DNA of 47,120 nucleotides from positions 1 through 47,120 of the forward strand of contig JABIAY010000051.1 of the NCBI GenBank assembly GCA_018653085.1, read 5' to 3'. Shown here in pieces: positions 34,975 through 42,730 of the stretch. Numbering within the stretch: position 1 is the stretch's first letter; each line of letters begins with the position of its first letter. Source of the stretch: Nitrospina sp. Lineage in GTDB: Bacteria > Nitrospinota > Nitrospinia > Nitrospinales > VA-1. The notes under the pieces were generated by a model. That model saw nothing but the letters and a program-made list of their open reading frames with translations, did not search any database and had not been told where the DNA came from. Both the position numbers and the translations under genes were made by a program.

Positions 34975-35087
34975 CGTCATCGCGAGCCGCAAAGCGGCGT
35001 GGCGATCCAGGGTTTGTGGTAACCTTTTAATAGCCTTCATACCTCAAAGGGATATTTCTGGATTGCTTCGCTTCGCTCGCAATGACG
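34975..35087. repeat. Inverted-repeat unit of the GTCAT-GCGAGCG type without a gene
   Basis: Left end CGTCATCGCGAGCCGCAAAG (34975-34994, to 35010) and right end TTGCTTCGCTTCGCTCGCAA (35063-35082, flank 35058-35087) are inverted copies around a 47-bp core. It looks like an empty or decayed version of the GIY-YIG cassette at 8005-8371, with T-G-C instead of C-T-G in the motif. Confidence 0.7.
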
Positions 35088-35118
35088 GGCAAGGGGGCTT
35101 TCCGCATTTACCTAAACT

Positions 35119-36243
35119 ATGACCACAGGAACCCGAGCCATTGTTATTGGCATGATTGCCAACATACTACTTTCCCTTTTTAAATTTGTCGGCGGCATAC
35201 TGGGAAACAGCGTAGCTCTGGTGGCAGATGCCATCCACTCCCTTTCCGATCTGGTGACAGACCTCATTGTCCTGTTCACTCACCGAATCGGGAAAATGCC
35301 ACAGGACGAAGATCATCCTTATGGACATGGGCGAGCGGAAACGATTGGAGCTACCGTCATCGGTTTGCTAATCATCGTAACTGGCATAGGCGTTACCTAT
35401 AAAACCTGGGAAACCATTAATGAAATCTCCGAACAAGCACCAGGTTTGCTCGCGGCCAGCGCCGCCCTGCTTTCCATTCTCATCAACGAAGGGCTTTTTC
35501 ACTATACCCGCCGCGTGGGGGAGGCAACAAAAAGCCCCGCTTTAATTGCCAACGCCTGGCATCACAGGTCCGATGCTTTTTCGTCTATCGCCGCGCTGAT
35601 CGGAATTATCGGGGCCTGGCAAGGGTTTGCTTTTATGGACCCCTTAGCGGGAGCCGTGGTCGGTTGCATGATCGTGAAGGTCGGCATCGACATAACCCGA
35701 CAGGGAGTGCGGGACTTGATGGACACAGCACTCAGCGATGAGCACACCGAAAAAATTCATTCTATCTTGAAAGAAATTCCCGAGGTTCTGCATTTTCATG
35801 AGTTGCGTACCCGTGTCATCGGTGGAGAGTTCCTCATCGATGTGCACATCCTTGTCGACCCTGAAATGACGGTCACCGAAGGCCACCGTGTCGCTGAAAT
35901 CGCGCGGCGCAACCTCATCAAGGCCATCCCCAATATTCAGGATGTGCTGATTCATGTTGATGGCGAACCTGATGCGGAAGTCGAAGCCATCTACCCCATC
36001 ACAAGAAAAGAATTGATCGAAATTGCACAACCATTAATTCTGGAGCTGGCGGGAAATATTTCACAGCCCGAAATTCGGGTGCATCATATCAAGGGGAAAA
36101 ATCTTGTGGATGTATTTATAAAGATCGACTCAAACCAAACCATGGAAGACTCTCGTGCCCTGGTCATAAACATCAAATCCAAACTTGAGACAGCCCCCCA
36201 AATCGACCAGGCCCGAATATTCCTCGACCTCCACCCCCACTAG
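35119..36243 (+). CDS. Cation diffusion facilitator (CDF) metal transporter
   Basis: Proton-coupled efflux pump for divalent metals, 374 residues. Six membrane segments fill about 1-210. Metal-site HxxxD pairs are H40/D44 (ADAIHSLSD) and H148/D152 (NAWHHRSDA); the loop after segment II contains DHPYGHGRAE (65-74). The histidine in the first site favours zinc- or iron/manganese-type members over the all-Asp form. The cytosolic domain starts near 215 (HELRTRVIGGEFLIDVHILV) and is followed by a second, similar module (about 285-374, PEIRVHHIKGKNLVDVFIKI), so the C-terminal domain is doubled. The last HisProHis and TAG lie in the end of a repeat element. Confidence 0.9.
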   Translation: MTTGTRAIVIGMIANILLSLFKFVGGILGNSVALVADAIHSLSDLVTDLIVLFTHRIGKMPQDEDHPYGHGRAETIGATVIGLLIIVTGIGVTYKTWETINEISEQAPGLLAASAALLSILINEGLFHYTRRVGEATKSPALIANAWHHRSDAFSSIAALIGIIGAWQGFAFMDPLAGAVVGCMIVKVGIDITRQGVRDLMDTALSDEHTEKIHSILKEIPEVLHFHELRTRVIGGEFLIDVHILVDPEMTVTEGHRVAEIARRNLIKAIPNIQDVLIHVDGEPDAEVEAIYPITRKELIEIAQPLILELAGNISQPEIRVHHIKGKNLVDVFIKIDSNQTMEDSRALVINIKSKLETAPQIDQARIFLDLHPH

Positions 36244-36423
36244 GCGTGGGGCCAGCACTGCATTGCCCGTGAAGCAGGCAAAGCCCTCAAGCGCAATACT
36301 ATGATCACTCCTCCCCTGATAAGGGGCGGCGGGGAGGGAAGGTAGGAATTCTTTGAGCCGAGACAACTCTTTGCCTGCCAAATAAAGCGACGGCGCACTG
36401 GGTCCAGCGTCACGCTGGGCCTA
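36237..36423. repeat. Paired repeat element that carries both stop codons of convergent genes
   Basis: The left end CCACTAGGCGTGGGGCCAGC holds the CDF TAG (36241-36243); the right end, GGGTCCAGCGTCACGCTGGG then CCTAGCGG, holds the DHS-like TAG (cta at 36421-36423). In between are the hairpin CCCCTGATAAGGGG (36313-36326) and the arm TTTGAGCCGAGACAACTCTT. The 15-bp palindrome is at 36404-36418. Confidence 0.85.
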
Positions 36424-37509
36424 GCGGAGTTTTTTTAGTTTGTCGCCTTCCCATTCGAAGTCCATTCGAGGGCGGCCTTTGTGGAGTCCTTTTTGAAAAG
36501 CATAACCATAAATCAAGGGGAGCGAGACACTGGGCTCGATAAATGCCATGCTATGTGTCGCCTCCTTGTTTACTTTGCCCCAGGACTGCGCTTCGGCTAA
36601 GGTGCTCCCGCTCAACCCTCCCCAATGGGGTGAGTCTGTGGTCACCTGCAAGGCATATTTGTGGCCGCCGGTATCCTTACCAAAAATATAGGCCATGACC
36701 ACCGAATCGTTGATGTAGTTTTTCGGCACTCCCCCTGCGACATAAAAAGCCGCTGTGCGTGTTGAGTTCACCACAATCTGGGTCAGTTCGTAATTGTCGC
36801 GAATGGAATCGATGGTAATGGGCGCACGCCCCTCTTTACGGGCCGAGTAGTAATGCTCTGTCAAACCTATCCCTATGCTGGAATCGTTTAAGGCCGGGCA
36901 AAAAACGGGTATATTATTTTTTCGTGCGGTAACAAGGATGGATTCTTCATCATCTATGGTTTCAGAAAGCCTCGCAATAAAATCTCTACTGGAATAATTC
37001 CCAGGCTCTAATGTATCGGCGAAACTCCCTATGAGCATGTCATCTTCAACAAATAACTCATCATCCACATAGGTGTCATAAATCCGGTTAATGAAAAGTT
37101 CCCGCAGTTTAGTGTCATCGGCATCCGGACTGCCATAATAATGACCGCCGCCGAGCGCATTGTAATAATCCTGGTATAAAATCGCTCCGGTGGAAACGAT
37201 CACATCCACCATATTGTAATGCACCATATCACGGATGACTTTTCTCAGTCCCGCCGCGATAAGAGGACCTGCCAAACCCAGGATAATTGTCGGTTTCTCT
37301 TCATCCTGAAGCATTTTGCCGAATATTTTAGCGCATTGCCCCAGGTTTCTGGCTTGAATCGAAGCCGATTGAAACGATTCCACCAGATCGGCCACATCAT
37401 CAATGCTTTCAAAATCAATCGGAGAAATTCGGGTGTCCAAAATCTCCTTTTTTTTTCTCTTCTGGTCATCATCCAAAGGTTCTGGCATATAAGAATCTTT
37501 GTAGCTCAT
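36421..37509 (-). CDS. Deoxyhypusine-synthase-family protein
   Basis: A 362-residue NAD-dependent, spermidine-cleaving-type enzyme. The N-terminal IILGLAGPLIAAGLRKVIRD (75-94), VDVIVSTGAILYQD (101-114), PVFCPALNDSSIG (201-213), and GKDTGGHKYALQVTTD (277-292) all match the family. The active-site lysine of human DHS lies in SWGK; here it is K312 in AQSWGKVN, so the chemistry is probably retained. Bacteria lack eIF5A, and relatives are known to act as homospermidine synthases or have unknown targets. That role is therefore the best guess. It ends in a repeat element and its start is 64 bp from another. Confidence 0.88.
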   Translation of the reverse strand: MSYKDSYMPEPLDDDQKRKKKEILDTRISPIDFESIDDVADLVESFQSASIQARNLGQCAKIFGKMLQDEEKPTIILGLAGPLIAAGLRKVIRDMVHYNMVDVIVSTGAILYQDYYNALGGGHYYGSPDADDTKLRELFINRIYDTYVDDELFVEDDMLIGSFADTLEPGNYSSRDFIARLSETIDDEESILVTARKNNIPVFCPALNDSSIGIGLTEHYYSARKEGRAPITIDSIRDNYELTQIVVNSTRTAAFYVAGGVPKNYINDSVVMAYIFGKDTGGHKYALQVTTDSPHWGGLSGSTLAEAQSWGKVNKEATHSMAFIEPSVSLPLIYGYAFQKGLHKGRPRMDFEWEGDKLKKLR

Positions 37510-37573
37510 GCGCTGGCCCCCTACCCTAAATTTTTGAAAAAATAATCATAACGCTCAAATCCGCTAAGGTCAA

Positions 37574-37727
37574 CCACCAGGCGCCAGCGTGACGCTGGAC
37601 CCAGTGTGCCGTTGCTTTATCTGCTAGCAAAAAGTTGTCTCGGCTCAAGTTGGGCAAGGGCTCTTTGCGCCGAGAAGTATCATTATTTGCCCTATAGGCT
37701 ATTGCTAGTTGGCCCCACGCCTAGTGG
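37574..37727. repeat. Most complete paired repeat element, a 154-bp imperfect palindrome
   Basis: The left arm starts CCACCAGGCG then the 15-bp palindrome at 37584-37598, ACCCAGTGTGCCGTTGCTTT and TTGTCTCGGCTCAA. The right arm mirrors it: TTTGCGCCGAGAAGTATCAT, ATTGCTAGTTGGCCCCACGC, CTAGTGG. The bcp TAG (cta at 37721-37723) lies in the right end. Confidence 0.85.
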
Positions 37728-38158
37728 CGGGAGCATAAGTCTTTGGAGTGGGCCTTGGTATCGACATTTTCGATACTTTCGAGAATTTTCCCATCTTCCC
37801 CAATCACATAGGTAATGCGGGCCGCATATTGCTCATCGGCATTTTTTACTGCGTGATAACCCAGGGCAATTTCCCGATCCACATCACAAAGCAAAGGATA
37901 GGGGAAGGAAAACTTTTCTGCGAAGGCTTTATTGTCCGCTTCGTTGTCCAGGCTTACCCCGAAAATCTGGATATTTTTTTCTTCAAAACTTTTAAAATCA
38001 TCACGGAAACCCTGGCCCTCCATCGTACAACCAGGGGTATCGGCTTTGGGGTAAAACCAGAGCACAACTTTTTTTCCCTTGCAGTCCTTCAGGCTGACGG
38101 TGTTGCCGTTATGGTCCTTCACAGAAAAATCGGGTGCATCGGTTCCGGCTTGCAACAT
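37721..38158 (-). CDS. bcp: Thioredoxin-dependent peroxiredoxin Bcp (PrxQ)
   Basis: Reduces hydrogen and lipid peroxides. The 145-residue protein has the peroxidatic Cys44 in TPGCTMEG, Thr41 and the FYPKADTPG loop (35-43). The resolving cysteine five residues on in most Bcp proteins is replaced by Gln49; Cys26 and the Cys in LLCDVDRE remain, so it may work as a 1-Cys enzyme or use a distal cysteine. The end AHSKDLCSRH is atypical and short: the last codons and the TAG lie in a repeat-element end, so the native C-terminus was probably replaced. GGAGAG precedes the ATG. Confidence 0.9.
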   Translation of the reverse strand: MLQAGTDAPDFSVKDHNGNTVSLKDCKGKKVVLWFYPKADTPGCTMEGQGFRDDFKSFEEKNIQIFGVSLDNEADNKAFAEKFSFPYPLLCDVDREIALGYHAVKNADEQYAARITYVIGEDGKILESIENVDTKAHSKDLCSRH

Positions 38159-38360
38159 TGTTCTCTCTCCTTGAAAAAGTTAAGTATCTCTCTAAAAATT
38201 TATTTTGGCCATGAGCAGCCCTTATAAAATAAGGGTTGCGAGTTACCTTAGAGAAAACCACCGAATAGCTGGAGACCTCTTTAAAATTTATTTTTCAGGT
38301 GTTAGATGACAGGAGGGACTTTCAGGGAGCAGATTATTTTAGGACTGCCGCAACAAACTT

Positions 38361-39053
38361 TCAGTGTTCCGGGAATAGTTTTGCCACAATGCTTTCGCCC
38401 AACACCAGGTCTTCCTGACGGGTGATTTTGAGATTCCATTCGGAGCCATCCACGACCCGGACTTCCTGCCCCAGGTGTTCAATCAAGGCGGCCTCATCGG
38501 TACCATAAAACGAGTCTGCCTGGGCATTACGAAAAGCCTCTCCCAGCAGGTCATAGCGAAAGGCCTGAGGAGTCTGAACACGCCACAAACCCTCTCGTTC
38601 CACAGTACGCTGAACCAATCCGGAATCATCAACCTGCTTGAGGGTATCGTGAACAGGGATAGCCGTGATTGCCGCGCCAAATTTCCCGGCAGTATGGATC
38701 GTTTCCTGAATCATTTCCCGCGATAAAAAAGGGCGCACCCCATCGTGAACCAGAACGATATCCGTATCGGTGGGAAGAGCTTGATACCCGTTGAAAACAG
38801 AGTCCTGCCTTTTTTCACCCCCCACCACAACTTGTTTAACAACCGGGGGGCGTTCCAACCAGTCGGCGCGGGCATTTTTCAGTTCCTTTTCCGGCACAAC
38901 CAGAACCAACGAGTCAATGAGTTCCGATTCCTGCAATGCTCTCAAGGTGTAATGCAGGATAGGTTTTCCCCGTAGTGCCTGAAACTGTTTGGGAACCGTT
39001 CCTCCCATTCGGGTTCCCTGCCCTCCCGCCGGAATGATCGCACATACTTTCAT
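38361..39053 (-). CDS. ispD: 2-C-methyl-D-erythritol 4-phosphate cytidylyltransferase IspD
   Basis: Third enzyme of the MEP isoprenoid pathway. The 230-residue protein shows AIIPAGGQGTRMGGTVPKQF (5-24) with the catalytic Arg and Lys, GGEKRQDSVFNG (78-89), VLVHDGVRPF (100-109), and TPQAFR (about 165-170) with GTDEAALIE. It is 10 bp downstream of radA; ispF, often next, is missing here, the following space holding a short hairpin (38219-38235) and then bcp. Confidence 0.96.
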   Translation of the reverse strand: MKVCAIIPAGGQGTRMGGTVPKQFQALRGKPILHYTLRALQESELIDSLVLVVPEKELKNARADWLERPPVVKQVVVGGEKRQDSVFNGYQALPTDTDIVLVHDGVRPFLSREMIQETIHTAGKFGAAITAIPVHDTLKQVDDSGLVQRTVEREGLWRVQTPQAFRYDLLGEAFRNAQADSFYGTDEAALIEHLGQEVRVVDGSEWNLKITRQEDLVLGESIVAKLFPEH

Positions 39054-39063
39054 ATATTAACTT

Positions 39064-40431
39064 TTAAAATAATTGTTCAAAAACATCCGAAAGGTTTTTC
39101 ACAAAACACAGCTCAATGCCTTTATCAGGCAGGTTCTTCACTTTTTTCGCGGAATGCGGAATGATACAACGTTTAAAGCCCAGCCTTTTGGCTTCGATGA
39201 TCCGGGCATCCAACTGCATGACAGTGCGCACCTCCCCCGTCAAGCCTACCTCCCCGATCAATACCATTAACGGATCTATGGCCTTGTCACGAAAACTTCC
39301 CGCAATAGCGGCCGCAACCGCCAGGTCCAGAGCCGGTTCCGTAATTTTTATCCCCCCGGCCAGATTAACGAAAATATCTTCACCTTGCAGATTGAACTCC
39401 ATCCTTTTTTCCATAATGGCAATCAACAGGGACATGCGGTTATGGTCAAAACCTGCAGACATTCTTCTCGGCATGCCTATTGACGAAGAAGTGCTGACCA
39501 GCGCTTGAACCTCGACCAGCAAGGTGCGGCTTCCTTCAAGAGTTGCCGCAATGGCGGAACCCGAGGAATTCTCAGGGCGTTCAGACAAAAACCATTCGGA
39601 AGGATTTTCCACCGGCACCAACCCTTCCGGCATCATTTGAAATACCCCTATCTCGGGAGTGGGACCAAACCGGTTTTTAATCGCCCGCAGAGCCCGGTAA
39701 GCATGGCCCCGCTCGCCTTCAAAGTAGACCACCGTATCCACAATATGCTCTAAAGATTTAGGCCCGGCTATCGCCCCATCCTTATTGATATGACCAATCA
39801 AAAGAGTCGGAAGATTACGATGCTTGATGGCTTGAAAAATTTTGAACGCCACCTCCCGCACCTGACCGATACTCCCCGGAGCAGATTGCAAATCCGCAGT
39901 GTAAAACGTTTGCACAGAGTCCAGCACCAACACATCCGGCTTAACTTTATCCAGTAACTGGAGAATTTCCTCCACGCAAATTTCGGAGCACACCAGCAGG
40001 TTTTCAGACAAAGCGTTGAGACGTTCGGCGCGGAGTTTGATTTGGGAACCCGATTCCTCCCCGGAAACATACAGAACCTTTTTCCCGAGCCGGGCCAAAT
40101 GGCCCATACTTTGTAAAGTGAGGGTCGACTTCCCTATCCCCGGTTCTCCTCCAATCAGAATGAGCGAGCCTTCAACCATGCCCCCACCCAAAACCCGGTC
40201 AAACTCTCCGATGCCAGTGGTCAAACGGTCTTCGGCAACCGACTGAACTTCCGTAATTGGGCCTAATGTTGAAGAACCCGAGCTACGTGACGAATTACGT
40301 GAAGGCGACTGCTGGCGCAAGGCTTCTTCTGCAAAACTGTTCCAGGCCATGCATTCGGGACACCGCCCCATCCACTTCGGGATCTGGTGCCCACACTCCT
40401 GACAGATAAAAATAGTAGTGGTTTTAGCCAT
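39064..40431 (-). CDS. radA: DNA repair protein RadA (Sms)
   Basis: RecA-like branch-migration helicase for recombination. The 455-residue protein has a zinc finger (C10, C13, C24, C27), Walker A GGEPGIGKST (94-103), the family-specific KNRFGPTPE motif near 250, and a Lon-like C-terminal domain from about 290 (LAGGIKITEPALDLAVAAAI). All parts are present. It is upstream of ispD in the same direction and 93 bp from the coiled-coil gene. Confidence 0.97.
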   Translation of the reverse strand: MAKTTTIFICQECGHQIPKWMGRCPECMAWNSFAEEALRQQSPSRNSSRSSGSSTLGPITEVQSVAEDRLTTGIGEFDRVLGGGMVEGSLILIGGEPGIGKSTLTLQSMGHLARLGKKVLYVSGEESGSQIKLRAERLNALSENLLVCSEICVEEILQLLDKVKPDVLVLDSVQTFYTADLQSAPGSIGQVREVAFKIFQAIKHRNLPTLLIGHINKDGAIAGPKSLEHIVDTVVYFEGERGHAYRALRAIKNRFGPTPEIGVFQMMPEGLVPVENPSEWFLSERPENSSGSAIAATLEGSRTLLVEVQALVSTSSSIGMPRRMSAGFDHNRMSLLIAIMEKRMEFNLQGEDIFVNLAGGIKITEPALDLAVAAAIAGSFRDKAIDPLMVLIGEVGLTGEVRTVMQLDARIIEAKRLGFKRCIIPHSAKKVKNLPDKGIELCFVKNLSDVFEQLF

Positions 40432-40524
40432 AATGAGGCAAAGCGGTGGGGGGTCAATAATCAGTCCGACTTTGAAAAACAGGAACTTTTTTTACAGCAC
40501 AAAAACTTTTGCCGTCAGGGGATT

Positions 40525-41865
40525 CTATGGCCCCTTGCTTTTAGCCGGACTTAATTGCCCAAGGGTTTTCTTAATGTCATCGTTTCGGGAAATATTGACA
40601 TTCGCTTTGCGGCGTAAATCGGCGAGCGCTTCCTTGATTTCTTTTTGGTTGTTCTTTAAATTCGACTGAATTTGTTCCTGGTTTTTCTTTAAGTCTGCTT
40701 GAGCCTTTTGCAAAGCCTTCTGCTCTTTTTGCATCGTACCCAGTGCCGTGGCAAGCGGGTCCAGCTTTGCCTGTTCTGTGGCAATCGTCTTGAGAATTTC
40801 GATCAGACGGGAGAGCTTCTCATTTGCCAGATCTACCTTGATATCACTGGCATCCTCTTTCTGTGCCGAATCTTTCAGTTGCCCGACCACCGATGCTTCC
40901 AGTTCTGCGGAATGAACAGCAAGCTCCGTGGAAAGCTCGATGAGTTTGTTAAACTTTTCATCCGCCACCCCAAGATTTTCATTCGTAACAGCCAGGGCTT
41001 TTTGGACCTCGGCTGCCGCCGAATGGTTGCTGGCAATATTTTTATTCGCCGCCTCCAAACTCGCCTGAGTGGTTCCCATGTCTTTTTTGATGGAATCCAA
41101 CAGGGACTTACTGTCCACCCCTTGCTTCAGACTCTCCTGAAGAATTTCGATCAGCTTCTGGTTCAATTTCTGATTTTTGGCGGAGAAAGCCTCCAGGCTT
41201 TTATAAGTTTCCTTGTTGGCATTCGTCAAGTTCTCCAGAACCATTTTCCGGTTCTTCTGATTTTCATCAGCAATCGTAGGAATGACATCCGTACGAAAAA
41301 GGGCGATGGTATCATCGAATCCTTTTTTAGTCGTAGCACTCTGCGCTTCCAGCCGATTAACAACCTCGCCCAGAGTTTCCTGGTTGGCGGTAGAGAAATC
41401 CTTAAAATTGGCTCTGCTGGCTTGCTCGAATTTTTCGATGTCCTGGGCCAGTCCCTCTTTCAGATTTTCCTGCCCCTTCCGGGATAGTTCGAGGATTTTG
41501 TTTTGCTGGTGGATTTTTTCCAAAACCTGATCTTTAACTTCCCCTTCCAGGTCGTCCAATTTGGAGTTGGTTTTATTCAGGCCACTCAGGGTTTCAGATT
41601 TGTTCAGCTCTATAGCCCCTTGAAGCTGTGGAACCGCATGTTTGATCTCTTCTATTTCGCGAAGCAGGTTTTCCAGCTGACTTTTCAAATTACCTACTTC
41701 CTCAGTCTCCAGAGTCACCAGTCTTGCATTGATTTTTTTCAGCCCGATAAAAACTTTGTTCCAGTTTTCTTCATCGGCACCAAAAAGCTGGGCAAACGCA
41801 TTGACAGGAAAGAGGAAAATTAAGAATAACAAAAAAGAAAAGATGCACGTGGATTTCGCCTTCAT
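40525..41865 (-). CDS. Exported coiled-coil protein downstream of pal
   Basis: From ATG 41865 the protein has 446 residues. The frame runs further upstream to 42105, but that part overlaps pal, has no signal peptide and crosses a terminator, so I reject it. Residues 1-26 are a Sec signal peptide ending VNAFAQ. The rest is nearly all helical coiled coil: long heptad-like stretches with many Lys, Glu, Gln and Asn, such as NLKSQLENLLREIEEIKHAV and QADLKKNQEQIQSNLKNNQK. No TPR repeats are seen. In most diderms the gene after pal is cpoB/ybgF, which has a short N-terminal coiled coil plus TPRs; here a much longer coiled coil takes the place. A role in the Tol-Pal system is inference from position. 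Confidence 0.75.
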   Translation of the reverse strand: MKAKSTCIFSFLLFLIFLFPVNAFAQLFGADEENWNKVFIGLKKINARLVTLETEEVGNLKSQLENLLREIEEIKHAVPQLQGAIELNKSETLSGLNKTNSKLDDLEGEVKDQVLEKIHQQNKILELSRKGQENLKEGLAQDIEKFEQASRANFKDFSTANQETLGEVVNRLEAQSATTKKGFDDTIALFRTDVIPTIADENQKNRKMVLENLTNANKETYKSLEAFSAKNQKLNQKLIEILQESLKQGVDSKSLLDSIKKDMGTTQASLEAANKNIASNHSAAAEVQKALAVTNENLGVADEKFNKLIELSTELAVHSAELEASVVGQLKDSAQKEDASDIKVDLANEKLSRLIEILKTIATEQAKLDPLATALGTMQKEQKALQKAQADLKKNQEQIQSNLKNNQKEIKEALADLRRKANVNISRNDDIKKTLGQLSPAKSKGP

Positions 41866-41922
41866 GGGTTCCGTTCTTTCTTTAAAAATTAGGTACCAAA
41901 GGTAATAGTTTTCATATTTGCC

Positions 41923-41960
41923 GCAAAATAAAACCGCGCTGGGGATAAACCCCAACGCGG
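41923..41960 (-). terminator. Strong terminator after pal
   Basis: Hairpin of CCGCGCTGGGG and CCCCAACGCGG (one unpaired position) around ATAAA at 41934-41960; on the minus strand it is followed by TTTTATTTTG. The plus side is also T-rich (CTTTATTATA). It separates pal from the coiled-coil gene, which must have its own promoter or rely on read-through. Confidence 0.85.
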
Positions 41961-42007
41961 CTTTATTATATACAATTCCACCCCGAATCGTTAGAAACGG
42001 GGAGAGG

Positions 42008-42730
42008 TTATTTTGAAACCATGAAATGTGCCCGTCGGTTTTGATGCCAGCAAGCTTCATTGCTGTCAAAGCAGAAAGGTTTCTCTTCGCCAAGGCTAAT
42101 GACATGAACCCTTCTAGAATCCACCCCTTGAGATATCAGGTATTTCTTGGTGGAATGGGCGCGGCGTTCACCCAGAGCAATATTGTAATTGTTCGTGCCT
42201 CTCTCATCACAATGGCCCTGTACCTCTACATGTAAGCTCGGATTGTGTTTGAGATAATCAGCATTCTGCTTAAGGACCGCCCTGGAATTATTATCCAGAT
42301 CATACTGGTCAAACTCAAAATGGATATCATTCAAGTCAGACGATGCCTGAAAAGACTGCAGCCGGGATTCTTGAATTCCTGAGTCCATGGACCCTGAGGA
42401 ATTAGGATCCCACTCACCTTGCCCACTAGAATCAAATGGATTGGTACCAAAAGAGCCACTCCCTGCATCCGCTTCCATATCAGCAGAGAAACCATCTGAT
42501 GAAGAAGACCCCCGCTCCAGAATAGGCTCTTCACTGAAGAAACCAGAACCTTCAGCTCCGCCTGAACCGGCAAAGTCATTTCCCGATGATTCAGAAGACG
42601 CCGTGAATTCCCCCTCGCTGACGTTTCCTGAAGTCTCAATCTCAGGTGGCATAAGCTTTTTCGAGCAAGCCGTTGTTAAAAACACACAAACCACTGCGGT
42701 GACAATTACCTTCCAATTCAAAGTCTTCAT
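42008..42730 (-). CDS. pal: Peptidoglycan-associated lipoprotein Pal
   Basis: Outer-membrane lipoprotein that binds peptidoglycan. From ATG 42730 (GAGGG eight bases upstream) it has 240 residues. The lipobox is LTTAC with Cys22. A Ser/Gly/Glu-rich linker of roughly 100 residues (about 32-125) is much longer than in E. coli Pal. The OmpA-like domain has IHFEFDQYDLDNNSRAVL, LHVEVQGHCDERGTNNYN and LGERRAHSTKKYLISQGV with the meso-DAP-binding Asp/Arg pattern. The C-terminal ending DSNEACWHQNRRAHFMV has two extra Cys (FCFDSNEAC) that could form a disulfide. A terminator follows. Confidence 0.93.
   Translation of the reverse strand: MKTLNWKVIVTAVVCVFLTTACSKKLMPPEIETSGNVSEGEFTASSESSGNDFAGSGGAEGSGFFSEEPILERGSSSSDGFSADMEADAGSGSFGTNPFDSSGQGEWDPNSSGSMDSGIQESRLQSFQASSDLNDIHFEFDQYDLDNNSRAVLKQNADYLKHNPSLHVEVQGHCDERGTNNYNIALGERRAHSTKKYLISQGVDSRRVHVISLGEEKPFCFDSNEACWHQNRRAHFMVSK

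Noticed and set aside
41866..42105. N-terminal extension of the coiled-coil protein
   Set aside because: It runs through the terminator and into pal, while a signal peptide with a good start lies at 41865.
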